This document shows positions 15,795-23,670 of a stretch of DNA of 64,000 nt, piece after piece. Below the pieces are notes generated by a model. That model was not told where the DNA came from. It searched no databases and saw only the letters and a program-made list of their open reading frames with translations. A program made the position numbers and the translations under genes. Numbering within the stretch: position 1 is the first letter of the stretch; each line of letters begins with the position of its first letter. The stretch lies in assembly GCF_004011505.1 (NCBI RefSeq), contig NZ_SAUN01000001.1:10195501-10259500 (forward strand), written 5' to 3'. This DNA is from Nonomuraea polychroma (GTDB taxonomy: Bacteria; Actinomycetota; Actinomycetes; Streptosporangiales; Streptosporangiaceae).

Positions 15795-16722
15795 CGGTGA
15801 GGCTTCTCCCGGTGAGAGTGAGGAACACGTCGTCGAGGGTGGGGCGGGTGGTCTCTGCCGTGGTGACCTTGATGCCGGCTGAGTCCAGGGCACGCAGGCA
15901 CTCGGGCAGGGCGGCGGCCGCGTTGGCGACCCGCAGCCGCACGGTCGTGCCCGCCGCCGTGCCGCCGCCGCTCATCTCCGCGGCCCGCCGCGCCTCCTCC
16001 TCCGTGCTGGTGGTGAGCGTGATGTGGTCGCCGGCCAGATCGTTCTTGAGCTGCTCCGACGTGCCGTCCGCGATGATCAGGCCGTTGTCGATGATCACTA
16101 CGCGTTCGGCCATCGTGTCGGCCTCCTCCAGGTAGTGGGTGGTGAGAAACAACGTCGTCCCGTACGCCTCCCGCAGCCGCAGGATGTGCTGCCAGATCTC
16201 GGCGCGGCTCTTCGGGTCGAGCCCGGTCGAAGGCTCGTCGAGGAAGAGCAGGTCGGGGCGGTGGACGAGGCCGAGCGCGATGTCGAGACGGCGGCGCTGG
16301 CCGCCCGAGAGCGTGCCCGGGCGGCGCTTGGCCAGCGGCGCCAGGTCGAGCAGGTCGAGCAGCTCGTCGGCGCGGGCCGCCGCCTCCTTGACGGGCATGC
16401 CGTAGCAGCGGCCCTGGGTGACCAGCTCGTCACGGACCAGGAAGTCCTCGCCCGCGCTGTCGCGCTGGCCGACGTAGCCGATGCGGGACCGTACGCCTGC
16501 CGGGTCCCTGGCCACGTCGTGCCCGGCCACCGTGGCGGTGCCCGAGGTGGGTGGCAGGAGGGTCGTGAGCATGCGCAGCGTGGTCGACTTGCCGGCGCCG
16601 TTCGGGCCGAGGAACGCCACCAGTTGGCCGGGTTCGACGTCGAGGTCGATGCCACGGACGGCCTCGACGGTCTCCTTCTTCTTGAGCTTGAACACTCGGG
16701 TCAAGCCCCGGGCATGGATCAT
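15775..16722 (-). CDS. ABC transporter ATP-binding protein (DrrA-like)
   Basis: 315 aa from the ATG at 16722, preceded by AGGAGG at good distance. Motifs: Walker A GPNGAGKST, Q-loop 'YVGQRDSAGED', signature LSGGQRRRLDIA, Walker B LLFLDEPSTGLD and H-loop LTTHYLEEAD. The C-terminal about 90 aa, with 'TRPTLDDVFLTLTGRSL', is the extension found in DrrA-type ATPases of drug and antibiotic exporters. Works with the overlapping permease. The frame stays open far upstream but the DNA there is non-coding. Confidence 0.92.
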   Translation of the reverse strand: MIHARGLTRVFKLKKKETVEAVRGIDLDVEPGQLVAFLGPNGAGKSTTLRMLTTLLPPTSGTATVAGHDVARDPAGVRSRIGYVGQRDSAGEDFLVRDELVTQGRCYGMPVKEAAARADELLDLLDLAPLAKRRPGTLSGGQRRRLDIALGLVHRPDLLFLDEPSTGLDPKSRAEIWQHILRLREAYGTTLFLTTHYLEEADTMAERVVIIDNGLIIADGTSEQLKNDLAGDHITLTTSTEEEARRAAEMSGGGTAAGTTVRLRVANAAAALPECLRALDSAGIKVTTAETTRPTLDDVFLTLTGRSLTDDDISA

Positions 16723-16965
16723 GGTCGGCCTCCTGCGGGCATGGCGAAGGAACCCCAGGTCGGGGGCTCGATGGAGAATCGCATCAAGTTTGTGCAGCCA
16801 AAACCGCTCTTGGCAAACGCGAACATCACGTTCATAAAGAGTCCCCACCTGCGAAAATCCCCGCTCCGTGACCTGCCGATGACCGCCAGTTTCAGGGCTC
16901 TGACGTGCGGTCTTTCGGAAAGTGGCGGAGAATTTCGAAATCGGTCGGGCGGGTGGAGGAGCGGC

Positions 16966-17514
16966 ATGCTTGTGGTTCTGGTGAACGGGCTGCCCGGGTC
17001 GGGCAAGACGACGGTGGCGCGAGCGCTCGGACGGGTGCTCGGCCTGCCGGTCTTCTGCAAGGACGATCTCAAGGAGACGCTTGCCGACATGCTCGAAAAG
17101 CCCGCCGGGATGAGCGAGCAGGAGTGGAGCCGGCGGCTGGGGGCGGCCGCCGGCGAGAGCATGTGGACGCTGCTCGCGAACGCCGGGCGCGGCGCGGTGA
17201 TGGAGAGTCCGTGGCTGGCGCCGCTGCGGCCGGTCGTGCGGGCCGGGCTCGCGAGAGCGGGGATCGAGTTCAATGGGGCCGGTTCGGCGCGGGTGCGGGA
17301 GGTCTGGTGCCACGTGCCGCCCGAGCTCGCCAGGAGCCGATACGAGGCCCGCGTGCGGCACACGATCCACGGCGACGCCGACGTCGGCGACGCGCGCTGG
17401 CGGGAATGGGCGGCAGGAGCGGAGCCGCTGGCGCTGGGGCCGGTGTATTGGCTCGATACCTCGAAATCGGTTGACATTTCTGGACTTGCGGAATTGTGTG
17501 AAGCTCCGCAATGA
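16966..17514 (+). CDS. P-loop kinase-like AAA protein (zeta-toxin/shikimate-kinase fold)
   Basis: 182 aa with a GGAGGAG ribosome binding site. The N-terminus MLVVLVNGLPGSGKTTVARA holds the Walker A P-loop (GLPGSGKTT), followed by 'PVFCKDDLKETLADML' like small-molecule kinases or zeta-type enzymes. 'VWCHVPPELARSRYEAR' provides a lid-like Arg segment. It probably phosphorylates a small molecule; the substrate is unknown and no antitoxin partner is visible. Its stop overlaps an ATG of the lysozyme gene frame, but the wall hydrolase more likely starts 12 bases later. Confidence 0.78.
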   Translation: MLVVLVNGLPGSGKTTVARALGRVLGLPVFCKDDLKETLADMLEKPAGMSEQEWSRRLGAAAGESMWTLLANAGRGAVMESPWLAPLRPVVRAGLARAGIEFNGAGSARVREVWCHVPPELARSRYEARVRHTIHGDADVGDARWREWAAGAEPLALGPVYWLDTSKSVDISGLAELCEAPQ

Positions 17515-17522
17515 TCTGCGGC

Positions 17523-18530
17523 GTGAAACGTCTCTGGTTATTCGCGGTAATCGTGGCGCTTGGGATGGGTGGCGGGGTCGCCGAGGCGGCCGATGGCGTA
17601 CCTGGGGTCGATGTCAGCAACTGGACCGGTGACATCGACTGGGAAAGCGTCGCCTCTGGGGGCGGGAAGTTCGCGTTCGTCCATGCCACCGAGGGGACGA
17701 ACTACCGTAACCCACGTTTCGACGCCCAGTTCGGCGGTGCCGCGGCGGCCGGACTGGTTCGCGGTGCATATCACTTCGCGCAACCGCACGAATCCGATGG
17801 GGCAACACAGGCCGAATATTTCCTGCAGAACGGCGGCAGCTGGATCGCCGACGGCCAGACGTTGCAGGGGGTGCTCGATATCGAGGACAACCCGTACAAG
17901 GACAAGAACGGCAAGAACCACTGTTACGACCTGTCCACCGAGGACATGGTCACCTGGCTCAAGGACTTCACGACCAGGTACCGCGCGCGGACCGGCCGGC
18001 ACGCGATCATCTACACCACCACGAGCTGGTGGCAGACCTGCACGGGCAACTCCACGAAGTTCAAGTCGAACCCGCTCTGGCTCGCGCGCTGGGGCAGCGA
18101 TCCCGGGGAGTTGCCGAAGAGCTGGAAGCGGCACACCTTCTGGCAGTCGGCGGACAAGGGGCCGCTGGTCGGCGGCGCGAACGCGTTCAACGGCTCGGAG
18201 GCCCAGCTCAAGGCGATGGCCAACCCGCCGGCGGAGGTGTCGGTCACGGGCGCGGCGAAGAGCAGGCGGAGTTACACGATCACCGTCGCGAACACCGGTC
18301 CGCACCCTGTCACGAACGTCAAGGTCTCCGGGCGGGCGTTCGGCGGGCAGCGCGTGGTCAAGGCGCCGGGGTGCTCGTACAGCGGCACGGCGGTGCGCTG
18401 CACGATCGCGGACCTGCCACGCGGCAAGAAGGTGACGTTCACGTTCACCACCAAGCCCCGCAAGTCGAAGGGCACGGTCGGCCTGAACATCACCGTCGGC
18501 TCCGTGAAGCTCTCCCTCAAAGCCGGATAA
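17523..18530 (+). CDS. Secreted GH25 lysozyme-like muramidase with C-terminal beta domain
   Basis: 335 aa from the GTG at 17523 (alternative ATG at 17511). Signal peptide: MKRLWLFAVIVALGMGGG up to AEAA. The GH25 domain covers about residues 28-225: 'GVDVSNWTGDIDWESVA' with the catalytic-face Asp, 'FAFVHATEGTNYRNP', 'AGLVRGAYHFAQP' and 'LQGVLDIEDN' with the acidic pair. It cleaves the MurNAc-GlcNAc bond of peptidoglycan. The last about 90 residues ('SYTITVANTGPHPVTNVKVS', 'GCSYSGTAVRCTIADLPRGK') form a DUF11/CARDB-like beta domain, perhaps for cell-surface placement. Next to an NlpC/P60 gene on the same strand, suggesting paired wall remodelling. Confidence 0.88.
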   Translation: MKRLWLFAVIVALGMGGGVAEAADGVPGVDVSNWTGDIDWESVASGGGKFAFVHATEGTNYRNPRFDAQFGGAAAAGLVRGAYHFAQPHESDGATQAEYFLQNGGSWIADGQTLQGVLDIEDNPYKDKNGKNHCYDLSTEDMVTWLKDFTTRYRARTGRHAIIYTTTSWWQTCTGNSTKFKSNPLWLARWGSDPGELPKSWKRHTFWQSADKGPLVGGANAFNGSEAQLKAMANPPAEVSVTGAAKSRRSYTITVANTGPHPVTNVKVSGRAFGGQRVVKAPGCSYSGTAVRCTIADLPRGKKVTFTFTTKPRKSKGTVGLNITVGSVKLSLKAG

Positions 18531-18561
18531 AGCCAGATAAGTACGGATAAGTAGGGGATAA
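18521..18561 (+). repeat. Four 10-bp-phased GATAA repeats
   Basis: GATAA occurs at 18526, 18536, 18546 and 18557, in the units AGCCGGATAA, AGCCAGATAA, GTACGGATAA and GTAGGGGATAA. The spacing is 10, 10 and 11 bases, one per helix turn. The first overlaps the stop of the GH25 gene and the array ends 44 bases before the NlpC/P60 start. Either a small tandem duplication or a phased protein-binding site. Confidence 0.6.
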
Positions 18562-18605
18562 GGCAGACTGAATCCCGGGGCCCGACAGAAGGGAACTGGG
18601 ACGGG

Positions 18606-19130
18606 ATGAAGCGGCGGTTAGCCGTGGCGGCAGTGCTGATCCTGCTGACCGCCACGGCTTCCATGCCGTTCGCCACACGCGTGTTGCCAAGGATCGTGCA
18701 GATCGCGTACGAGATCGAGCGGCGCGGCATCGTGTACTCATGGGGCGGCGGCCACGCGGAGCGGCCGGGGCCGTCGAAGGGGACCTGCAAGGGCTACAAG
18801 GGCCGGATCAAACCCTGCCCGGCTGCCAAGACGCGGGGGCTCGACTGCTCGGGGTTCGCCCGATGGGTGTACGCGCTGGCACATGGCGAGGACGTGCTGG
18901 GGCCTGGGAACACCAATGATCACGTCCGGAGGATGCGGCGGGTGGACTCCGCTCCCGTACCGGGCGATCTTGTCTTCTTCGGCAAAATCACCAAGAAGAC
19001 CGTCAGAACCCACCACGTGGGCATCTACCTGGGCCAGGGCAAGATGATGAACGCGCCCGAGACCGGGGCCGTGGTGCGGATCGACGACATCGCGCGGCTG
19101 AAGAACTTCGCGGGGTTCTACCGGTACTGA
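18606..19130 (+). CDS. Secreted NlpC/P60 family peptidase
   Basis: 174 aa with an N-terminal signal segment (MKRRLAVAAVLILLTATASM). The NlpC/P60 core shows 'RGIVYSWGGG', catalytic Cys in LDCSGFARWVY, 'PVPGDLVFFG' and catalytic His in THHVGIYLG. An insertion of about 20 residues between the Trp-Gly-Gly element and the Cys (TCKGYKGRIKPCPAAKTRG) holds two further Cys that may form a disulfide. It should hydrolyse D-Glu-diaminopimelate or related peptide bonds in peptidoglycan. It follows the GH25 gene after 75 bases. Confidence 0.9.
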   Translation: MKRRLAVAAVLILLTATASMPFATRVLPRIVQIAYEIERRGIVYSWGGGHAERPGPSKGTCKGYKGRIKPCPAAKTRGLDCSGFARWVYALAHGEDVLGPGNTNDHVRRMRRVDSAPVPGDLVFFGKITKKTVRTHHVGIYLGQGKMMNAPETGAVVRIDDIARLKNFAGFYRY

Positions 19131-19197
19131 GTCGGTATGGCGGTAACGCCTGTGGCGTGGCGAAAATTGAGAGACCCTGAGGCTACTCTGTGCCGCT

Positions 19198-19428
19198 ATG
19201 GAAAGGCGATGGGTCGGTCTCGACGGCTATGAGGTCGTGGGCGCCGTGCGGGCCGGGCGACAGGTGCTGCGGGTGCGCAGGCACGGATGGGTGGTCGCGG
19301 ACTGCTCCTCCGTGGCGGAGGTGGCCAGGCACGTCGAATTGGCCGATCTGTGCGAGGTGATCGAGCTTCCCGCGCGGCGCGAACCGGAGGAGATCATCCG
19401 GGCCGGAACGAGTTCGCATCATCGCTGA
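19198..19428 (+). CDS. Small hypothetical protein, 76 aa
   Basis: 76 aa, MERRWVGLDGYEVVGAVRAG at the start, ending TSSHHR. Basic first half, then 'EVARHVELADLCEVIELPAR'. No signal peptide or membrane helix. I do not recognise it, but the composition and ATG start look like a true small gene. It lies just upstream of tRNA-Thr and stops about 40 bases before it. Confidence 0.55.
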   Translation: MERRWVGLDGYEVVGAVRAGRQVLRVRRHGWVVADCSSVAEVARHVELADLCEVIELPARREPEEIIRAGTSSHHR

Positions 19429-19446
19429 GTGCCGTGTATGGTTACA

Positions 19447-19468
19447 CCTGTCCGCAGCGACGGACAGG
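19447..19468 (+). promoter_or_regulatory. Perfect hairpin at the 5' boundary of tRNA-Thr
   Basis: CCTGTCCG (19447-19454) and CGGACAGG (19461-19468) form a perfect 8-bp stem with a six-base loop. The last G is the first base of the mature tRNA. It could fold in the precursor 5' leader next to the RNase P cut, or mark a processing site. Confidence 0.5.
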
Positions 19469-19540
19469 CCCCTATAGCTCAGTCGGCAGAGCGTCTCCAT
19501 GGTAAGGAGAAGGTCAACGGTTCGATTCCGTTTGGGGGCT
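19468..19540 (+). tRNA. tRNA-Thr (anticodon GGU)
   Basis: 73 bases without encoded CCA. Acceptor GCCCCTA pairs with TGGGGGC (one G-U). The D arm contains AGCTCAGTCGGCAGAGC; anticodon stem TCTCC/GGAGA encloses ATGGTAA with anticodon GGT; T arm has ACGGTTCGATTCCGT. It reads ACC/ACU threonine codons. Confidence 0.96.
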
Positions 19541-19558
19541 CTCGACTTGAACAGGCAA

Positions 19559-19604
19559 AACGCCCGGCTCGTGTGATCACGGGGTCCGGGCGTTCCGCGT
19601 TTTT
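19559..19604 (+). terminator. Rho-independent terminator of tRNA-Thr
   Basis: AACGCCCGG (19559-19567) pairs with CCGGGCGTT (19586-19594), followed within five bases by a run of five T (19600-19604). It lies 18 bases after the tRNA and also faces the convergent gene ending at 19615. Confidence 0.85.
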
Positions 19605-19614
19605 GCGCCATTTC

Positions 19615-20505
19615 TCAGAAGCCGATCAGCTCGGGTGGCTCGGCGACGGACTTCAGCATGGCGGCCAGGGCGGTGCGTAGCTCGCTGATCTGCTCGGACG
19701 GAAGGTCCAGGCCGACCTCGAAGGTGGTCTCGGTCTCCAGCAGGTCGGCGGCCTCGGGAGTCAGCTCGAGCCGGAGCACCGTGCCGTCCAGCGTGACGGA
19801 GCGAATGCCCTCAAGAGCGCCGCGCGTGCCGCCGTGGCGTCCCACCCCATAGAGCTCCTGATTGCTCTCGACCAGAAGGAACTCGGCTTGGGGGTCGTCG
19901 GCCTGCCCTGACAGCAGGATCCGGTGGCGGCCGCCGTGCCTTTCACGCTGGGCGAATGAGCGGGCGATCAGGGTCCTGGCCGGATGGTAGGCCAACCCTC
20001 CGGTGATCGGCGGCGGTGGCGGCTGGTCGCCGTCGCGCCACCGGTCGTAGCAGTCGCCGTATGTGGTGGGCAGGCCGATGGGTGCGGCGGTCGGCAGCGC
20101 GTCCAGCAGCCAGGCGGGCGGCTCGGCGCGCGGGAACGTGGTCAGCTCCGCCAGCGCCGCCAACGCAGGCACGTGCTCGAACGGCCGTGCGGAGGAGTCG
20201 ACGCGGCCGGTGCAGCCCCGGGTGCCGGCCGAGAACGCCAGCTCGCAGGTGAACCAGGTGCCGGCGTCGGCCCTGTACGACAGCTCACGGAGGCGCTGGA
20301 ACGGCTCGTCCATGCCCTCGGCGATGATCTCGTGGCCGTCGCGGGTGACGGTGGTCACCGCGTACGCGCCGACCTGGGCGCGGCGGACGACCAGCCGCGA
20401 CCAGCCCGGTTCGGCAGCGGCGCGGGCGAGGTCGCCGATCGCCATCCGCAGGGCGTGGCCCTCGTCGCTACGGGAGCGCCAGCGTCGCTTCTGCTTGCGC
20501 GCCAT
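19615..20505 (-). CDS. Hypothetical protein paired with the DUF6493-like gene
   Basis: 296 aa from the ATG at 20505, chosen because AGGAAGG lies six bases upstream; the ATG two codons earlier sits directly against the RBS. Very basic N-terminus (MARKQKRRWRSRSDEGHALR), then an alpha/beta-looking body: 'WSRLVVRRAQVGAYAVTTVT', 'GTWFTCELAFSAG', 'WYDGDQPPPPP'-like linker (here RWRDGDQPPPPP) and 'GTVLRLELTPEAADLLETET'. No recognised domain or membrane span. It starts three bases after the stop of the 856-aa gene, so the two are co-translated and probably act together. Confidence 0.75.
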   Translation of the reverse strand: MARKQKRRWRSRSDEGHALRMAIGDLARAAAEPGWSRLVVRRAQVGAYAVTTVTRDGHEIIAEGMDEPFQRLRELSYRADAGTWFTCELAFSAGTRGCTGRVDSSARPFEHVPALAALAELTTFPRAEPPAWLLDALPTAAPIGLPTTYGDCYDRWRDGDQPPPPPITGGLAYHPARTLIARSFAQRERHGGRHRILLSGQADDPQAEFLLVESNQELYGVGRHGGTRGALEGIRSVTLDGTVLRLELTPEAADLLETETTFEVGLDLPSEQISELRTALAAMLKSVAEPPELIGF

Positions 20506-20507
20506 GA

Positions 20508-23078
20508 TCATCCTTCCTGGCCGGTGCCGCTGGTCAGCTGGTCGTGCAGGCGGCGGATCTCACGGAGCAGGCCGCTGTTGCCCTTGCGGGCGGCCATGGC
20601 GCGTACCTCGGGAATCTCGCCGCGCGCGCCTGACCACCATGCGGTCGTGACGGCGAGCGTGACGAACGCGGCCAGGCCGTTACGTGGACGCCCGCCCGGC
20701 GCGGGCAACAACGCGGGCAGCGCGGCGGCGACGATCCGCCACACGTGTGCGTGGGCACCACGCCGGGCCGCGGAGTCGAGGGGGGCGACCATGTCGGTCA
20801 TCCTGACCTCGCCACTGGCCACGAGGAGCCCGATCTGGTGGCCGATCTCGGCCGCGGGCAGTTCGTCCCGCGCGGCCACTTCCAGCAGGACGTCGACCGA
20901 CGCCGGCATCTGCGGGTCGCCCAGGACACGCGCGAGCACAGCCGCGAACGCCGCTCCCGCCGGTCCTTCGGCCCGGGCGAGCTCACGGGCCTCCTCCGGG
21001 CCGACGGGAGGATCGCCCCAGTAGCGCCTGAGCACGTGAGGCATGAGGTGCGCGGCGGCGACCTCGCGGTGCGAGGGCAGCATCGAGGGCCACCATTCGC
21101 GGTGCTCGGCGTCGGCCGAGCTCTGGGGGACGCTGAGCATCAGATCGACCAGCGGCAGCCCGGTGGGCGCGGCGGTCGCCGTCGGCACCAGGCGCACGTC
21201 GTGGTGGTGGTCCCGGTCGTGCCAGTCGTGGTCGTCGCCGCCGTTCCCGCACGTCCACTCCAGCCGGATCTCGACCTCCGGACAGGTCCAGCCGGCGAGG
21301 ATCTTGCCCGCGGCGGACGTCAGGCGCGCCGCTCGCTCGGCCGCCTCGGGATCAGGGGTTCGCGGCAGGCGCAGCAGCGCCTGCTGGAAGTCGGCGGCCA
21401 ACGGCTTGGCCCCGGCCGCTTCGATGACCTCCAGCCGCCGGACCAGCTCGGCCGCCGCCACGTGCCCGGTGCTGTGCGTAGGCGTGGCAAGCAGCAGCGG
21501 CGGAAGGGTGTCCTCCTCGACGGCCCGCAGGATCTCGGCCGCGCGGTGCAGCAGGAGCCGGTGTGGCATCGCCAGCCCGGCTTTCGGCATGAAGCTCTGC
21601 CAGGCGCGCCGAGCCGGCGCGTTGAGTCCCAGAGACTGAGCGGCGCGCTGGAGCCACTGGCCGGGCCGACTCCAGTTCTCCAGGCGGTACTGCCAGAAGA
21701 GATCGCCGAACAGCCGGGCGTCCAACGCCGCCGCCACACCTGCCCGGTCGCGGCCGGTGTGCGTGACGAAACCGGCGAGCAGGCGTTCCCACGCCTGCCA
21801 CGAACCTGCCCCGCTCGTGATCATCCGGCGGAGCTCCTCCACGGACGCGATCGGGGACGCGACGCCGCGGGCGCGCTCCGGCGCGGCGGACAGCGCCGGC
21901 GGCACGAATGCCGGCTCGGCCTCGGCCACGTCGCCGCCCCCGAAGACCGCGGCGGCCTGATGGCCGAGGTGGGGCGGGAGCAGCTCGATCGCCTCGCGGA
22001 CGGCGGCGCGCCCATCCTCGCTCATGCCGCCGGCGTGGGCGAGGGCCAGCTCGACGGCCTTGTCCTGAAGCTCGGCGGAGTCGGCGGCGAACGCGCGGGC
22101 CAACGGTGCGGCGATCACGTCGGCCAACGCGGGCGCACGCCGCACGGAACCGTTGAGCCACGACAACCCGGCGCGCACCAGCTTGCGCTCAGAGCGGAAC
22201 AGCAGTGACTCCCACGCCTCGGCGAGATCGTCGATGGCGAGATCGTCGCGGCCGCGCAGGTGCTTCATGGCCAGCTCGGCGACGGGTCCGGGGGAGGCGG
22301 GCAGCAGACGCAGGTAGTCGCGGACGTGCGGAGCCGCCTCGGTGGGAGAGGGGTTGAGCGCCTCGTGCAGGCGTACGAAGAAGCGCAGGTCGATGGCCGT
22401 GCCGCCGAGCAGGAATCGGCGTACGCACCCATCGATCAGCGCCTCGCGCTTGAGGCGGCCCGCTCCGGCCAGCTTCAGCAGCGCGCCCAGCCAGCCCTCG
22501 TGCGGATCCCGCTCCCACTGCAACATCCGGCCCACGCCCTGGGCCTCGAACAGCCGCGGCACCAGGTGGTCGAGCAGCGGGTCGTCGCCGAGACGCGTCG
22601 GCCACTGACTCACCCAGCCGGCCACCAGCGGGTCGTGCGGCGGTGGCTCGATGCCGGTCTCGCGGAGCAGGGCCAACGTCAGCGGCATGCCGCGGTCGTC
22701 GGCGACGCGCATCCGCAGCACCAGCCGTTCGGCCAGGTCGGCGCGCCAGGCGGCGGGGCGATCGGCGATGACCGCCAGGATGAGATCCACGTCGCCGTCG
22801 GGGCCGTCCCACTGGGGGGCGAAGTCGCGCCGATAGAGCCAGGACACCACGGCCGCGGCGCCGCCGAACGTGGCGGCGCCCGCCACCCGCAGCACGATCC
22901 CGTAGTGGACCAGGCCGTCGTCCCACCGATCGAACCGCGCGCGCAGCTCCTTCAGCAGCTCTGGTAATCGGGCCGCGACCTCCTTGCGGGCCTGGTCGTC
23001 CAGTGCTTTGAGCACCTCCGCCAGCCGGTCGGCGTGCCTCGTCTCGATCAGCTTCTTGATCTCGCCCCAGTGATCCAT
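20508..23078 (-). CDS. DUF6493-like large repeat protein, 856 aa
   Basis: 856 aa, starting MDHWGEIKKLIETRHADRLA. Almost entirely alpha-helical with HEAT-like stretches ('RKEVAARLPELLKELRARFD', 'ALVHYGIVLR'-like elements) and a central linker (about residues 390-420) before a second helical part. I recognise the pattern of DUF6493-family proteins of actinomycetes, often annotated with DUF7824/DUF7825 segments; this is recollection, not a search. No catalytic motif, signal peptide or membrane helix. A histidine/aspartate-rich segment (about residue 610, HDWHDRDHHH) may bind metal. Function unknown; a scaffold or regulatory complex with its partner gene is a guess. Confidence 0.7.
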   Translation of the reverse strand: MDHWGEIKKLIETRHADRLAEVLKALDDQARKEVAARLPELLKELRARFDRWDDGLVHYGIVLRVAGAATFGGAAAVVSWLYRRDFAPQWDGPDGDVDLILAVIADRPAAWRADLAERLVLRMRVADDRGMPLTLALLRETGIEPPPHDPLVAGWVSQWPTRLGDDPLLDHLVPRLFEAQGVGRMLQWERDPHEGWLGALLKLAGAGRLKREALIDGCVRRFLLGGTAIDLRFFVRLHEALNPSPTEAAPHVRDYLRLLPASPGPVAELAMKHLRGRDDLAIDDLAEAWESLLFRSERKLVRAGLSWLNGSVRRAPALADVIAAPLARAFAADSAELQDKAVELALAHAGGMSEDGRAAVREAIELLPPHLGHQAAAVFGGGDVAEAEPAFVPPALSAAPERARGVASPIASVEELRRMITSGAGSWQAWERLLAGFVTHTGRDRAGVAAALDARLFGDLFWQYRLENWSRPGQWLQRAAQSLGLNAPARRAWQSFMPKAGLAMPHRLLLHRAAEILRAVEEDTLPPLLLATPTHSTGHVAAAELVRRLEVIEAAGAKPLAADFQQALLRLPRTPDPEAAERAARLTSAAGKILAGWTCPEVEIRLEWTCGNGGDDHDWHDRDHHHDVRLVPTATAAPTGLPLVDLMLSVPQSSADAEHREWWPSMLPSHREVAAAHLMPHVLRRYWGDPPVGPEEARELARAEGPAGAAFAAVLARVLGDPQMPASVDVLLEVAARDELPAAEIGHQIGLLVASGEVRMTDMVAPLDSAARRGAHAHVWRIVAAALPALLPAPGGRPRNGLAAFVTLAVTTAWWSGARGEIPEVRAMAARKGNSGLLREIRRLHDQLTSGTGQEG

Positions 23079-23221
23079 AGCGCGGGACAGTAACCGGGCC
23101 TGCCGACACTTTCGGCCGGCCGGACTCCCGTGCCGCCCCTCCCCAACCGGCCGCCCGCCGCCGGGCCGCCCGATTGCGGAGACCGCGGGCGGAAAATCCG
23201 CGGAATGCGGGCGGATGTCGG

Positions 23222-23431
23222 CTATATGGTGCCTCAGCGGACACTCTGGAAAGCCTCGTCATCGTCCGGCGGCTACGAGTTCCCATCGCCGACGTGGCGC
23301 CCGCCGGTTGGGGAGAGGCGGCCGCCCGCCAGCTCGACGCCGCCCTGCTGAGCGTCGGCTTCAAGTGCTCTGCCACCCTGCTGGAACGCCGGACGCGCGG
23401 GTGTACACGCCTGGGACGCTCCACGAACTGA
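23222..23431 (+). pseudogene. 5' fragment of an unrecognised protein gene
   Basis: One plus-strand frame reads ESLVIVRRLRVPIADVAPAG, then WGEAAARQLDAALLSVGFK and CSATLLERR before becoming low-complexity and stopping at 23431. 'GWGEAAARQLDAALLSVGFK' has strong protein character and looks like an N-terminal helix pair of a longer protein. The sequence breaks off after about 60 residues, so this is probably a truncated gene. It starts just upstream of, and divergent from, the DUF6493-like gene. Family unknown to me. Confidence 0.35.
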
Positions 23432-23613
23432 TCCTTGCCTGATGCGGTGGGGGCGTCTTGAGGCCATTCGAGGGCTTCCTTCTCCCTTTCGGACCTGGAG
23501 TGCCCGCAAGGGCGCCTGGCTTGGTGCAGGCTTTCGAGCCTTCCTCACGACCGCCGCGTGCCTCGGTTCCTCGTCGATGTGGGGCACCTTGAGGCTCGTA
23601 GCATGAACAGGCC

Positions 23614-23648
23614 GAACGCCCGACTCCAGGTATTGGAGCCGGGCGTTC
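23614..23648 (-). terminator. Hairpin terminator after the ParA-like gene
   Basis: GAACGCCCG and CGGGCGTTC (23614-23622 with 23640-23648) extended by CTCC/GGAG around an AGGTATT loop. It lies 23 bases beyond the stop of the minus-strand ATPase. Its left arm context (TGAACAGGC..AACGCCCG) closely resembles the tRNA-Thr terminator. Confidence 0.7.
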
Positions 23649-23670
23649 GACATTGTGGGCCGTACCGCAT

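Noticed and set aside
16966..17514. Zeta-type toxin of a toxin-antitoxin pair
   Set aside because: Only the P-loop and general kinase fold are seen; no epsilon-like antitoxin gene is adjacent.
19516..23650. Possible tRNA-Thr 3'-end duplication (attachment site) near 23564-23611
   Set aside because: CGGTTC, a G-rich stretch and TGAACAGGC occur in the same order as after the tRNA, but the spacing differs by 10 bases and the middle does not match. The remaining similarity is explained by similar terminator hairpins.
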